The notes under the pieces were generated by a model. That model was given only the letters and a program-made list of their open reading frames with translations. It had not been told where the DNA came from and searched no databases. Positions 34,101-41,759 of a DNA stretch of 64,000 nucleotides are shown piece after piece (the stretch's first letter is position 1; every line of letters begins with the position of its first letter). The translations under genes and the position numbers were made by a program. The DNA is from Candidatus Vicinibacter proximus (GTDB lineage Bacteria > Bacteroidota > Bacteroidia > Chitinophagales > Saprospiraceae). The stretch lies in the NCBI GenBank assembly GCA_016713905.1, contig JADJOE010000003.1, positions 868,001 to 932,000 on the forward strand, read 5' to 3'.

Positions 34101-34272
34101 ATCCTATCCTCCAACCAATCAGGCGGAAGAATTGGGTAAATATTTGTCTGCCCTCATTGATGCGGAAATTTTGCGTTTTAAAAATTTACAAAATAATGAG
34201 CTTAAAGAAATTAATCAATTGATTCGAAAGGCAGAATGGGAGATAATTTCACCAAACAAAGTTGAAAAGTAA
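31177..34272 (+). CDS. Secreted VPS10/sortilin-like Asp-box beta-propeller protein
   Basis: About 1031 residues from the ATG at 31177, with a signal peptide ending near VYGQK. The body is built of BNR/Asp-box repeats (SxDxGxTW): SDSGKNW, SEDAGKTW, SVDGGKNW, SLDGGETW, SDNGGDTW, STDGGKSF, SLNGGASW, TENGGKNW, TEDYGKNW and others. This suggests two adjoining propellers of the kind annotated as glycosyl hydrolase or VPS10-domain proteins. The conserved start AAEWRLVGPFRGGR is common in this Bacteroidota group. The C-terminal 300 residues are beta-sandwich then helical. No catalytic residues are evident and there is no T9SS tail, so the substrate is unknown. Confidence 0.8.
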   Translation: MRFIYLLPLLLNFMPSVYGQKTPYEKYYSAAEWRLVGPFRGGRSCAVTGIPNQPNAYLMGSTGGGIWKTSDSGKNWKNISDPFFGGSIGAIAISESDPNILFAGTGEETVRGNVSSGEGIWKSEDAGKTWFFAGLKYTRHISRIKIHPKNSNLIYLAAMGDLYQPNQERGIFKSVDGGKNWNKVLFVNDSVGAIDLIFDPGLPRIMYATTWKVQRTPYSLNSGGNGSSMWKSLDGGETWKEIGKNKGLPTGLWGISCLTICPSQTERLYAMIENENGGLFRSDNGGDTWERVNESRDLRQRAWYFSRLLADPLDPNTVYVLNVSLHKSTDGGKSFKTIPTQHGDNHDIWINPGNPSNMIVANDGGAQISLNGGASWSSVHNQPTAQFYRVSTDNSFPFRIYAAQQDNSTVRILHRNTKNRIDEGDWESTAGGESGHIAVDPDNPDIVYGGSYGGYLTRYDHKNQLSRNIHVWPDNPIGYGAEDLKYRFQWNFPILFSTHKPKKLYTASNYLHVSYNEGQSWETISPDLTRNDREKLKPSGGLITKDNTSVEYYCTIFAVAESKIKQDLIWVGSDDGLVHITENGGKNWTNVTPSELPEWCMINCIEADPFHAGGAYIAATSYKSGDYKPYLFKTEDYGKNWKKIISGISEEHFTRVIRADPISKGLLYCGTERGAYISFNDGKRWYDFQMNLPIVPITDLLIKDYSLIAATQGRSLWMIDDLTPLRDIKESEKEKYFLSKPKPAYRISGKMDKSVSNSGINHPSQIMLYVYLDSFNVKDSVEINLMNSNDKLVTNLSTYHKDKNYKIELNSGSNLILVPFKLEPAKSVEGMIMWGASLEGPLAPPGDYKIIFKSKKFTDSTKCTIIRDLNYPVEDNDVTRLYNFIKLSRDKVDEAHKTIINIRDVRRQLFDFSTKIENNEQNKPFFKLKTHIDSILSSIENELYQTKMQSVQDPINYPIKLTNKLAHLIALYNGASYPPTNQAEELGKYLSALIDAEILRFKNLQNNELKEINQLIRKAEWEIISPNKVEK

Positions 34273-34281
34273 TCCTCTTTT

Positions 34282-34875
34282 TTGGTGAAAAATCTTTGTT
34301 ACTTCGCTGCATACAAACCCTATGGGATGATTTCTCAATTTACTCCGGAATGTGAAGGAGACATTACGCTTTCCTCCTTATTTTCATTTCCAAGTGATGT
34401 CTATCCTGTAGGAAGGTTAGATAAAGACAGCGAAGGACTGTTGATATTGACAAATGATCCTAAAATCAATTCGACAATATTAAATCCATTAAATAAATGC
34501 GTTAAAACATATTGGGTTCAGGTGGATGGTAATGCCGATGATGATTTTATCAAAAAGATTTCACAGGGTGTAAAAATTAAATTGAAAGATAAATTTTATA
34601 ATACCCTACCCTGTGAGGCAAAAGTAATCCAGGGCGACATAAAAGTTCCTGAAAGAAACCCACCGGTAAGAATCCGGAAACAAATTCCAACAACATGGTT
34701 GGAAATTAAGTTAAAGGAAGGCAAAAACAGGCAAATCCGAAAAATGTGTTCATCTCTTGGTCACCCAGTGCTAAGGATTATCCGTATTGCCGTTGGAAAT
34801 TTAAATCTTGGAAATTTACTACCCGGAGAAACCAAACCATTGTCCAGGCCTGAAATCTTTGCAAAATTGACATAA
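34282..34875 (+). CDS. 23S rRNA pseudouridine synthase (RluE-like)
   Basis: A 197-residue RsuA-family pseudouridine synthase without an S4 domain. The catalytic segment VGRLDKDSEGLLILTND (about residues 40-56) holds the Asp nucleophile. The C-terminal LKEGKNRQIRKMCSSLGHPV (about 142-161) is the family RNA-binding motif. The short single-domain form is closest to RluE, which modifies one uridine of 23S rRNA; the target is inferred. The start is TTG (34282) or the next codon GTG (34285); no ATG is available before the conserved region. It follows the propeller gene by 9 bases. Confidence 0.85.
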   Translation: MVKNLCYFAAYKPYGMISQFTPECEGDITLSSLFSFPSDVYPVGRLDKDSEGLLILTNDPKINSTILNPLNKCVKTYWVQVDGNADDDFIKKISQGVKIKLKDKFYNTLPCEAKVIQGDIKVPERNPPVRIRKQIPTTWLEIKLKEGKNRQIRKMCSSLGHPVLRIIRIAVGNLNLGNLLPGETKPLSRPEIFAKLT

Positions 34876-34941
34876 ACAATGCTTACATCTAAAGAAAAAC
34901 AAGCTTGGTCTAAATACTTAGACTCCCCTTTTTAAAATGAG

Positions 34942-34949
34942 TATCTTTG
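34942..34949 (+). promoter_or_regulatory. -7 box of lepB
   Basis: TATCTTTG, a strong form of TAnnTTTG, lies 22 bases before the lepB ATG at 34972. No TTG at the usual -33 spacing is clear. Confidence 0.5.
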
Positions 34950-34971
34950 CACTTAAATAAATTAAACATTC

Positions 34972-36528
34972 ATGTCTACTCTTATATTCTTGATTATCAG
35001 TTATTTACTTTTATGTTTGAGCTTGTATTGGTTATTTCCTAAACTGGGCATTGAAGCGGTAAAAGCATGGATTCCGGGAGTCAATTTTGCCGAATGGTGC
35101 GCCGCCATTGGACATAAGAAAACTCATGCACTGTGGCTTTTATTTCCAATCGTCAATATTTTTATTCTGGCAGGAATGAGTGTAGATTTGGTCAGATCAT
35201 TTGGAAAAATGAAATTTTGGCACTCCGCTGTTGCTGTAATTTACCCACCGGCAATTTTTACCTTGATTGCCAAAGACCCTACTTGTCAATTTATTGAACC
35301 TGCCTATTTAAAAGAAAAAGAATATCTTAATGAATTGCATCTTGCACAAAAATCCAAGGACAGCGGAAAGTTTGATAGATTGCAAAGGCAAAGTCCCTAT
35401 CATAAATCTGCAGCCAGAGAATGGGTAGAATCCATTGTTTTTGCAGTTTTTGCTGCTGCTTTCCTACGGATGTTTATTCTTGAAGCTTATGTTATCCCTA
35501 CCCCATCTATGGAGGGTTCCTTAAAAGTTGGCGATTTTTTACTGGTTAGCAAAGTGCATTATGGAATCCGAACGCCAATGACCATTGCCATGATTCCTTT
35601 ACTACATAATACTATTCCGGTGATTGGCTCAGAGTCTTACTTCAAAAAACCAAGTCTTCCATATTACCGGTTACCTAAATTGACTGAGATTAAGCGAAAT
35701 GACCCGTTTGTTTTCAACTGGCCTGTTGGCGACAGTGTTTATTTGGGCAAAACCAGATCCTGGGCTGCCTTTCAGAAATCTAATAGCCCATATGCAGATG
35801 AAGATACAAACGGTGCTGAGTTACGAGTAAGACCTTTGGACAAAAAAGATCATTATATAAAAAGGTGTGTAGGGATGCCCGGTGACAGCATTCAGGTTAT
35901 TAACCGACAATTGTACATCAATGGTCAACCTGGAGAAAACCCAAGACATATGCAATATCTGTATATTGTCAAATCCACAACTACGAATATTAACCTTAAA
36001 AAACTTGGTGAATGGGGCGTAAACATTTATGATACAAATGCAAAATCAGGATTACTTTACCTGGATCAGGAGCAATTGGGTAAAATTAAGGCTATGGGGT
36101 CTGACATTGAAATAATGCCCTACCCAACCCAGGATAATTCTGTATTTCCAAATGACAGAAAAGACTGGAATTTTGATAACTATGGTCCTGTCTGGATTCC
36201 TAAAAAAGGTGCAACTGTAAATTTGAGTTTAGAAAATCTAAGTCTTTTCGATCGGGTAATTTCAGTTTATGAACACAATATGCTTGAAGTAAAGAATAAT
36301 CAAATTTACATTAATGGCTCGCAAGCTCAAACTTATACTTTCAAGCAAAATTACTATTGGGCAATGGGCGACAACAGACATAATTCAGAAGATTCAAGAG
36401 CCTGGGGGTTCGTTCCTGAAGATCATATTGTTGGTAAGCCATTACTGATCTGGTTCAGCTTAAAAAATGCAAGTTTGAAAGAAGGAATCAATTGGAAGAG
36501 GATTTTTCGATCAGCAAGTGCTCAATAA
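34972..36528 (+). CDS. lepB: Signal peptidase I
   Basis: A 518-residue leader peptidase. Catalytic Ser179 is in IPTPSMEGSL and Lys297 in HYIKRCVGMPGD; the C-terminal boxes GDNRHNSEDSR and WGFVPEDHIVGK follow. The N-terminal 110 residues add extra membrane helices (DUF5684-like), and a long insertion separates the Ser and Lys boxes, as is common in Bacteroidota. It cleaves signal peptides of exported proteins at the periplasmic face of the inner membrane, and many substrates are encoded nearby. A secreted propeller gene starts 11 bases downstream. Confidence 0.93.
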   Translation: MSTLIFLIISYLLLCLSLYWLFPKLGIEAVKAWIPGVNFAEWCAAIGHKKTHALWLLFPIVNIFILAGMSVDLVRSFGKMKFWHSAVAVIYPPAIFTLIAKDPTCQFIEPAYLKEKEYLNELHLAQKSKDSGKFDRLQRQSPYHKSAAREWVESIVFAVFAAAFLRMFILEAYVIPTPSMEGSLKVGDFLLVSKVHYGIRTPMTIAMIPLLHNTIPVIGSESYFKKPSLPYYRLPKLTEIKRNDPFVFNWPVGDSVYLGKTRSWAAFQKSNSPYADEDTNGAELRVRPLDKKDHYIKRCVGMPGDSIQVINRQLYINGQPGENPRHMQYLYIVKSTTTNINLKKLGEWGVNIYDTNAKSGLLYLDQEQLGKIKAMGSDIEIMPYPTQDNSVFPNDRKDWNFDNYGPVWIPKKGATVNLSLENLSLFDRVISVYEHNMLEVKNNQIYINGSQAQTYTFKQNYYWAMGDNRHNSEDSRAWGFVPEDHIVGKPLLIWFSLKNASLKEGINWKRIFRSASAQ

Positions 36529-36539
36529 AGTATTTATGT

Positions 36540-37430
36540 ATGAACCACTTTTTATTCTTTAAATCCTGCCTTTGCTGTTTATTGTTTTATCAGATTTCAG
36601 AAGCACAGTTACCAACATGCAATTTATATAAAGCGGATATCCATGATTTGAACGCTTCTAAGTGGCATTTCAACAAAATTAGTTTTTTAAGTAGTTTTAA
36701 TTCCAATGGTTACAATAATCAACCATTTCAGATTGACGAGAATCATTTTCTGGCAACCATTAAAACAAAACAGGAGGAAAGCACTGAAATTTACTCATTC
36801 GATTTGATAAAAGGAAATTATACCCGTTTGATTACAAATTCCGGATCAGATTATTCACCTAGAATTAATTCAGGGATGAATAATGAAATCACCTGTATTC
36901 ATGTACCTAAAGATGACTCTACCCAAAAATTAGTTGCATACGATAAGTATACAGGCGAATTTAAAAGAACAGTCTTGGGAGACCAGGGAAAAATAGGTTA
37001 TTACAGGAATCTTGGAAAGAATAAGTGGGTTTGTTTTATTCTAGATGATCAGAACATCATGGCAATTTGTGAGGAGAACAGATTATCCAGAAGAGTATTT
37101 GCCGCTAATATTGGGCGTACTTTTGAAGCAACTTCTGCAGATGAAATCATCTTTGTTCATAAAATTTTAAATGATAAATGGCTATTGAAATCTTATAGTT
37201 TAAGTAAAGAAAAACTGATAACTATAGCAGAAATGCCTAAAAATGTTGAAGACTTTGCAGTATTGGAAAATAACAGAATTATTTGTGCTCATGACTCCAG
37301 AATTTTGCAACTTGAACCTGGTTCTCAAAACTGGAAAGAAGTAGCTGATCTCTCTCCACTAGGAATCCGGAACATCAACCGTCTCAACATTTATAAGAAT
37401 TCACTAATTTTTGTTACTATAATTCCGTAA
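36540..37430 (+). CDS. Secreted TolB-like beta-propeller protein
   Basis: A 296-residue protein from the ATG at 36540, with a signal peptide (MNHFLFFKSCLCCLLFYQIS, cleaved near EAQ) and short repeated beta units such as STEIYSFDLIKGNYTRLIT and QKLVAYDKYTGEFKRTVL, typical of WD40/PD40-like propellers. No enzyme motif is visible. It lies 11 bases after lepB and 4 bases before the BtuF-like gene. An upstream in-frame ATG at 36492 is inside lepB and would mask the signal peptide. The family is a guess from the repeat pattern. Confidence 0.65.
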   Translation: MNHFLFFKSCLCCLLFYQISEAQLPTCNLYKADIHDLNASKWHFNKISFLSSFNSNGYNNQPFQIDENHFLATIKTKQEESTEIYSFDLIKGNYTRLITNSGSDYSPRINSGMNNEITCIHVPKDDSTQKLVAYDKYTGEFKRTVLGDQGKIGYYRNLGKNKWVCFILDDQNIMAICEENRLSRRVFAANIGRTFEATSADEIIFVHKILNDKWLLKSYSLSKEKLITIAEMPKNVEDFAVLENNRIICAHDSRILQLEPGSQNWKEVADLSPLGIRNINRLNIYKNSLIFVTIIP

Positions 37431-37434
37431 GTAG

Positions 37435-38226
37435 TTGCTAAAAACCTATTTAGATCAAACAGGTGAATTTGTCGATTTAATAAATGCCCCTGTAAGAATT
37501 GTTTCTTTGGTGCCTTCACAAACTGAATTATTGTCTGCCCTGGGTTTGGATAATGAAGTTGTAGGAATAACGAAATTTTGCGTTCATCCAAAGCAATGGT
37601 ACATGTCAAAAACAAGAATAGGAGGAACAAAAACACCCAATATTGAAAAAATTCATAGGTTAAAACCGGATTTAATTTTAGCAAATAAAGAAGAAAACAA
37701 TAGAGAAGATATTTTAAAACTAAGGCAGCATTTTCCAGTATGGGTCAGTGATATACACAATCTTGAGGATGCAATTCAAATGATCCATTCTGTAGGATTG
37801 ATGACAAATAAAAGTTTGTACGCAGAATCAATTACTAAAAAAATAAAACTTGAGATAGATCGTTTGAAAACTGAAGAAAACCAAGATAAACCACTGCGTG
37901 TTTGTTACTTAATTTGGAAAAAGCCATATATGAGCATTGGTTCTGATACTTTTATCCATGATATGATTGCTCAATTAGGGTGGCAAAATGTTTTTGAACA
38001 TAAATTAAGATACCCAATAACAGACCTTGAGGAAATTATGTCCTTACATCCCGATCGAATTTTATTGTCATCCGAGCCTTATCCCTTTAAAGAAATCGAC
38101 ATTGCTGCATTCAAACCAATTCATGGATTATTGGTAGATGGGGAGTGCTTTTCATGGTATGGAAGCCGATTGACCCATTCTTTTTCGTATTTTCGCAATC
38201 TCAAAGCGCTTATTCTTTCTGCATGA
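37435..38226 (+). CDS. BtuF/helical-backbone metal receptor-like protein without signal peptide
   Basis: A 263-residue protein of the class III periplasmic binding fold: two small domains joined by a long helix, with RIVSLVPSQTELLSALGL near the start and RLKPDLILANKEEN in the first lobe. The family binds vitamin B12 or iron chelates for ABC import. Here there is no signal peptide or lipobox and the start appears to be TTG, so it may be cytoplasmic or exported unusually. No BtuC/BtuD genes adjoin it. Its stop overlaps the subtilase ATG (ATGA), indicating coupling. Ligand unknown. Confidence 0.75.
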   Translation: MLKTYLDQTGEFVDLINAPVRIVSLVPSQTELLSALGLDNEVVGITKFCVHPKQWYMSKTRIGGTKTPNIEKIHRLKPDLILANKEENNREDILKLRQHFPVWVSDIHNLEDAIQMIHSVGLMTNKSLYAESITKKIKLEIDRLKTEENQDKPLRVCYLIWKKPYMSIGSDTFIHDMIAQLGWQNVFEHKLRYPITDLEEIMSLHPDRILLSSEPYPFKEIDIAAFKPIHGLLVDGECFSWYGSRLTHSFSYFRNLKALILSA

Positions 38227-39809
38227 AAAAATTACTCCCCATATTATTATTGCTATTAGGTATTAAATTGACCGCCCAGATTATCCCTCACCAATATCTG
38301 GTAAAATACACATCCCCCCAAGACTTTTCTATCCATTTAAGATCAAGTTCAAAAGAGACCATTCTTGTTAAAGAACTGGCTGGCAACTACAATGTAGCAC
38401 TTATAGAATTTCCTGCATCTTATACGAAGGATCAAGAAATCCAACTTTTAAAAAATCATTCTTCTATTTCTGCTTACCAATGTAATCACATACTCTCGCA
38501 AAGAACATGCCGCCCAAATGATCCAGAGTTCAGTCAGCAGTGGAATTTTTCAAAAATGGGTTTCGAAGATGTTTGGTGCTACGAGAATGGGGGGATCAGT
38601 CCTCTTGGGGATACTTTAGTAATCGGAGTAATTGATAATGGATTTGATTATGGTCTAACCGAATTAAAACCGAATCTGTTTGTTAACCATAAGGAAATTC
38701 CAGACAACAAATTGGACGATGATGGAAATGGGTATGTGGATGACTATTATGGCTACAACTCAGTAAGTTTCAATGGTGGGGACAATCACCCGTTGAACAA
38801 TCATGGAACCAATATTTTAGGTCTTGTGGGCGCTCTAGGAGATAATGGAATAGGAATTACCGGAGCGAATCAGCACATCAAAATGTTACTTTGCTCAGCC
38901 TCCAATGATGCTCATCTGGTCGAATGTTATACTTATTTTCATAAAATGAAAGACCAATACCTGAAGAGTAATGGGAAATCAGGAGCATATATAGTTGCCA
39001 GCACCATTTCTTTAGGTTACGACAATGCGTTTCCTGATGAATTCCCACTTATATGTCCGTTGTATGATTATCTCGGTGAAGTTGGCATATTGAATGTTTG
39101 CGCAACAGTTAACAAGTCTGATCATGACGTTTCTATCAAAGGAGATGTTCCGTCTTTGTGCCCGAGTCTATTTTTAATAACAGTGACCAACACAGACATC
39201 AATGACAAAAAAGTGGATGCCGCAGGATTTAGTAAAATACATATAGATATTGGAGCAAGCGGCGAAAACATACCGGTCCTTGAAGCTGGAGGATCTACCG
39301 GATATTCGGCAGGATGCTCTTTATCTGCCCCCCAAGTTGGAGGAGGAATTGCTCTTCTTAACCAATATTGTGAAACCTATGCAAATCTTGTGAAAGCTTC
39401 ACCTAAAGAAGGATTATTGCTGATGAGAGATTTTGTACTAAACTGTGGAGATCTGAATGAGAGCCTTCAAGATATAACCTCTTCGGGCCGTAGATTTAAT
39501 GTTCAAAAGTCCCTGATTTGTTTGGAGAAGTTTTGCAACAACTTAGTGGAAATTGAATTTATTGAAATACGTCCTAATCCAGCAATAGGAGATGAATTAA
39601 ATATTGTGTTGGGATTTGAAAGGTTTGCTAAATATAACCTAGAGATTGTCAATCCTTTAGGGCAACGAATCTGGCATCAAGAATTAAATTATCACCCTGG
39701 CGTAAACAATCGTCAATCTATAAATATAAGCAACTGTAATACAGGGATTTATTACGTTTTTGTTAAGTCTGAGCACGGAAGTCTTTCCAAAGCATTTATT
39801 AAAAAATGA
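38223..39809 (+). CDS. Subtilisin-like (S8) protease with T9SS sorting domain
   Basis: A 528-residue secreted protease from the ATG at 38223: signal peptide ending near LTAQ (residue 19), a short propeptide-like segment, then an S8 domain with Asp138 (VIDNGFD), His194 (NNHGTN) and Ser366 (GCSLSAPQ), so the triad is intact. The C-terminal 80 residues (IEIRPNPAIGDELNI to KAFIKK) form a type A T9SS sorting domain that directs export across the outer membrane. The ATG overlaps the previous stop as ATGA. The longer frame upstream lies inside the BtuF-like gene and is rejected. Confidence 0.88.
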   Translation: MKKLLPILLLLLGIKLTAQIIPHQYLVKYTSPQDFSIHLRSSSKETILVKELAGNYNVALIEFPASYTKDQEIQLLKNHSSISAYQCNHILSQRTCRPNDPEFSQQWNFSKMGFEDVWCYENGGISPLGDTLVIGVIDNGFDYGLTELKPNLFVNHKEIPDNKLDDDGNGYVDDYYGYNSVSFNGGDNHPLNNHGTNILGLVGALGDNGIGITGANQHIKMLLCSASNDAHLVECYTYFHKMKDQYLKSNGKSGAYIVASTISLGYDNAFPDEFPLICPLYDYLGEVGILNVCATVNKSDHDVSIKGDVPSLCPSLFLITVTNTDINDKKVDAAGFSKIHIDIGASGENIPVLEAGGSTGYSAGCSLSAPQVGGGIALLNQYCETYANLVKASPKEGLLLMRDFVLNCGDLNESLQDITSSGRRFNVQKSLICLEKFCNNLVEIEFIEIRPNPAIGDELNIVLGFERFAKYNLEIVNPLGQRIWHQELNYHPGVNNRQSINISNCNTGIYYVFVKSEHGSLSKAFIKK

Positions 39810-39841
39810 TTAGGATAGTTAAATATTTAAAAAAATGCTTT

Positions 39842-39849
39842 TATCTTTG
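39842..39849 (+). promoter_or_regulatory. -7 box of the tRNA-Arg/rpmB transcript
   Basis: TATCTTTG, a strong TAnnTTTG match, lies 16 bases before the mature tRNA 5' end at 39866. With only 22 bases between the tRNA and rpmB and no terminator there, it probably drives both. Confidence 0.55.
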
Positions 39850-39865
39850 CACCCTAAATTTCAAA

Positions 39866-39942
39866 GGCTCCGTAGCTTAACTGAATAGAGCACCTGACTA
39901 CGGATCAGGAGGTTTCAGGTTTGAATCCTGACGGAGTCACCA
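39866..39942 (+). tRNA. tRNA-Arg (anticodon ACG)
   Basis: A 77-base cloverleaf with encoded CCA. The acceptor arm GGCTCCG pairs with CGGAGTC (one G-U), the D arm GCTT/GAGC is a 4-bp stem, and the anticodon arm CCTGA/TCAGG holds the loop CTACGGA (anticodon ACG). The variable loop is AGGTT and the T arm TCAGG/CCTGA has the loop TTTGAAT. Discriminator A at 39939, then CCA. ACG decodes CGN arginine codons after A34 is converted to inosine. Confidence 0.97.
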
Positions 39943-39964
39943 GGTGTTATAAAAAGAATGAATT

Positions 39965-40198
39965 ATGTCAAAAGTATGTGATTTAACCGGTACGAGGCCA
40001 TTATTTGGCAACAAAGTCTCTCACTCCAATAGAAAAACCAAGAGACGTTTTAATCCAAATCTTCAAAAGAAGAGCTTTTACGTGCCGGAGACCAATGAAT
40101 GGGTTGAGCTTAAAGTGACCGCGAAAGCACTCAGAACTATTGACAAATTAGGTCTTTTCGATTATTTAAAAAAGCTTGACAAAAAAGCTAATTCCTAA
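39965..40198 (+). CDS. rpmB: 50S ribosomal protein L28
   Basis: A 77-residue basic protein starting MSKVCDLTGTRPLFGNKVSH, the L28 signature, with the RRFNPNLQKKSFYVPE segment and a helical C-terminus. Part of the large ribosomal subunit. It is 22 bases after tRNA-Arg and heads the rpmB-rpmG-DUF4295 cluster characteristic of Bacteroidota. It contains a single cysteine rather than the zinc-ribbon set. Confidence 0.97.
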   Translation: MSKVCDLTGTRPLFGNKVSHSNRKTKRRFNPNLQKKSFYVPETNEWVELKVTAKALRTIDKLGLFDYLKKLDKKANS

Positions 40199-40217
40199 TC
40201 TTTAATTTTAAATTGAG

Positions 40218-40406
40218 ATGGCAAAAAAGAGTAAAGGCAACAGGCAGCAAATCATTCTTGAGTGTACTGAGCACAAAGCAAGTGGAAGTCCTGGCACCTC
40301 CCGTTACATTACAGAAAAGAACAGGAAAAATACTCCGGACAGATTGGAGTTAAAAAAATTCAATCCTATTCTCAGAAAATATACTGTTCATAAAGAAATT
40401 AAATAG
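40218..40406 (+). CDS. rpmG: 50S ribosomal protein L33
   Basis: A 62-residue basic protein: MAKKSKGNRQQIILECTEHK at the start, RYITEKNRKNTPDRLELKKF in the middle and NPILRKYTVHKEIK at the end, matching L33. Only one cysteine is present, so this is the zinc-free C-minus form. It lies 19 bases after rpmB and 2 bases before the DUF4295 gene. Confidence 0.97.
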   Translation: MAKKSKGNRQQIILECTEHKASGSPGTSRYITEKNRKNTPDRLELKKFNPILRKYTVHKEIK

Positions 40407-40408
40407 TT

Positions 40409-40585
40409 ATGGCCAAGGTATCCAAAAACGCAAAGGTTGCACAACGTGCAGCTAACGTAGGTTCCGGAAGGGACTTTGTGAAGGTTATAAAATCTATCAA
40501 AGACCCTGTTACTGGAAAGTATACGTATAAAGAACTAATAGTACACAAAGACAAGGTAAAAGAATTCTTCGAACAATCTAAGTAA
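40409..40585 (+). CDS. DUF4295 family small protein
   Basis: A 58-residue basic protein starting at the ATG at 40409, MAKVSKNAKVAQRAANVGSG, ending FFEQSK. This is the DUF4295 family, found in Bacteroidota almost always between rpmG and ftsY. Its size, charge and position in a ribosomal protein operon suggest a ribosome-associated protein, but this is inference. The start is 2 bases after the rpmG stop. Confidence 0.92.
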   Translation: MAKVSKNAKVAQRAANVGSGRDFVKVIKSIKDPVTGKYTYKELIVHKDKVKEFFEQSK

Positions 40586-40611
40586 TTCATTTTTAGCCTG
40601 TTAAAGAAATA

Positions 40612-40647
40612 ATGAGAGGTTCTTGTTAAAGGACATCTCATTTTTTA
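40612..40647 (+). terminator. Intrinsic terminator after the rpmB-rpmG-DUF4295 operon
   Basis: ATGAGAGGTTC pairs with GGACATCTCAT (one mismatch, one wobble) around a loop near TTGTTAAA, followed by TTTTTT. It lies 26 bases after the DUF4295 stop and 18 bases before the ftsY ATG, so it separates the ribosomal operon from ftsY or makes read-through partial. Confidence 0.65.
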
Positions 40648-40665
40648 TTTTGAAAATATAGCAAC

Positions 40666-41634
40666 ATGGGCTTTTTTGATCGATTTTTTAGTAAAGAAAA
40701 AAAGGAAGACCTCGAGCAGGGTTTGGAAAAAACCAAGACTGGTTTTTTTGAAAAGATCACAAAAGCCATTGCGGGGAAATCAAGTATAGATGACGAAATT
40801 CTTGATGAGTTAGAACAAGTCCTGATTACTTCAGATATTGGATTAGAAACAACAGTTAAAATCATCGATCGCTTACAAGATCGAGTTGCTAGAGATAAAT
40901 ATTTGAGTACATCTGAACTTAGTGAACTACTGAGAGAAGAAATAAGTCTTCTTCTTGCAGAAAACAAAACAGAAGATCTTGACGACTATTACACTGGAAA
41001 AACCCACCCACATGTCATTTTGGTTGTCGGGGTTAATGGTGTAGGAAAAACTACCTCCATTGGTAAACTTGCCCACCAATTTAAACTAAAAAGTAAGAAA
41101 GTATTGATTGCTGCCGGAGATACATTCAGGGCTGCTGCTGAGGATCAATTAAAAATTTGGTCAGAACGAGTAGGATGTGATTTCTTCACAAAAGGAATGG
41201 GAGCCGACCCATCAGCTGTCGCCTATGAGGCTACTCAATTTGCCGTAAAACATGGACATGACATTGTCATCATTGATACAGCCGGAAGATTGCACACCAA
41301 GACAAATTTGATGAACGAATTAGGTAAAATATATCGTTCCATCAATAAATCAATGCCCGGGGCGCCACACGAAGTGCTCCTTGTTCTGGATGCAACAACT
41401 GGACAAAATGCAATTGAACAATGTCGCTTTTTCACAGAAACGACACATCTTACAGGTTTAATTCTCACTAAACTAGATGGCACAGCTCGAGGGGGAGTAG
41501 TTTTGGGTATTTCGGATCAATTTAAAATCCCGATCAAATATATTGGTGTCGGTGAATCCATAGATAAATTTCAGATCTTTAATCGCAATGCCTTTATTGA
41601 CTTGTTGTTCAAAAAGTCAGATTCAAGCTTCTAA
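40666..41634 (+). CDS. ftsY: Signal recognition particle receptor FtsY
   Basis: A 322-residue SRP GTPase. An N-terminal helical N domain (about 25-100) precedes the G domain with GVNGVGKTTSIGKLA (about 120-134), DTFRAAAEDQL, DTAGRLHTKTNLMNEL and TKLDGTARGG. The acidic A region of E. coli FtsY is nearly absent, the start being MGFFDRFFSKEKKEDLE. It docks ribosome-SRP complexes at the inner membrane for co-translational insertion. It follows a terminator hairpin, so expression depends on read-through or a weak local promoter. Confidence 0.95.
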   Translation: MGFFDRFFSKEKKEDLEQGLEKTKTGFFEKITKAIAGKSSIDDEILDELEQVLITSDIGLETTVKIIDRLQDRVARDKYLSTSELSELLREEISLLLAENKTEDLDDYYTGKTHPHVILVVGVNGVGKTTSIGKLAHQFKLKSKKVLIAAGDTFRAAAEDQLKIWSERVGCDFFTKGMGADPSAVAYEATQFAVKHGHDIVIIDTAGRLHTKTNLMNELGKIYRSINKSMPGAPHEVLLVLDATTGQNAIEQCRFFTETTHLTGLILTKLDGTARGGVVLGISDQFKIPIKYIGVGESIDKFQIFNRNAFIDLLFKKSDSSF

Positions 41635-41643
41635 CACAAATTT

Positions 41644-41663
41644 TTAAGACTTAATTGTCTTAA
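41644..41663 (+). terminator. Weak hairpin after ftsY
   Basis: TTAAGAC (41644-41650) pairs with GTCTTAA (41657-41663) around TTAATT, 9 bases after the ftsY stop. There is no T tract after it on the plus strand, so only a modest 3'-end role is suggested. Confidence 0.3.
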
Positions 41664-41759
41664 CTTATCTTAATCTAGGTTAACAAATTCATCAATTTAA
41701 GTTAATGTTTTAGTGGCTGAGATTTAATGCATAAATTTATCATAAATAGGTACTTGTGT

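Noticed and set aside
38145..38222. N-terminal extension of the subtilase frame to an upstream start.
   Set aside because: The extra 26 codons lie within the BtuF-like gene and would precede a clear signal peptide that starts at the ATG at 38223.
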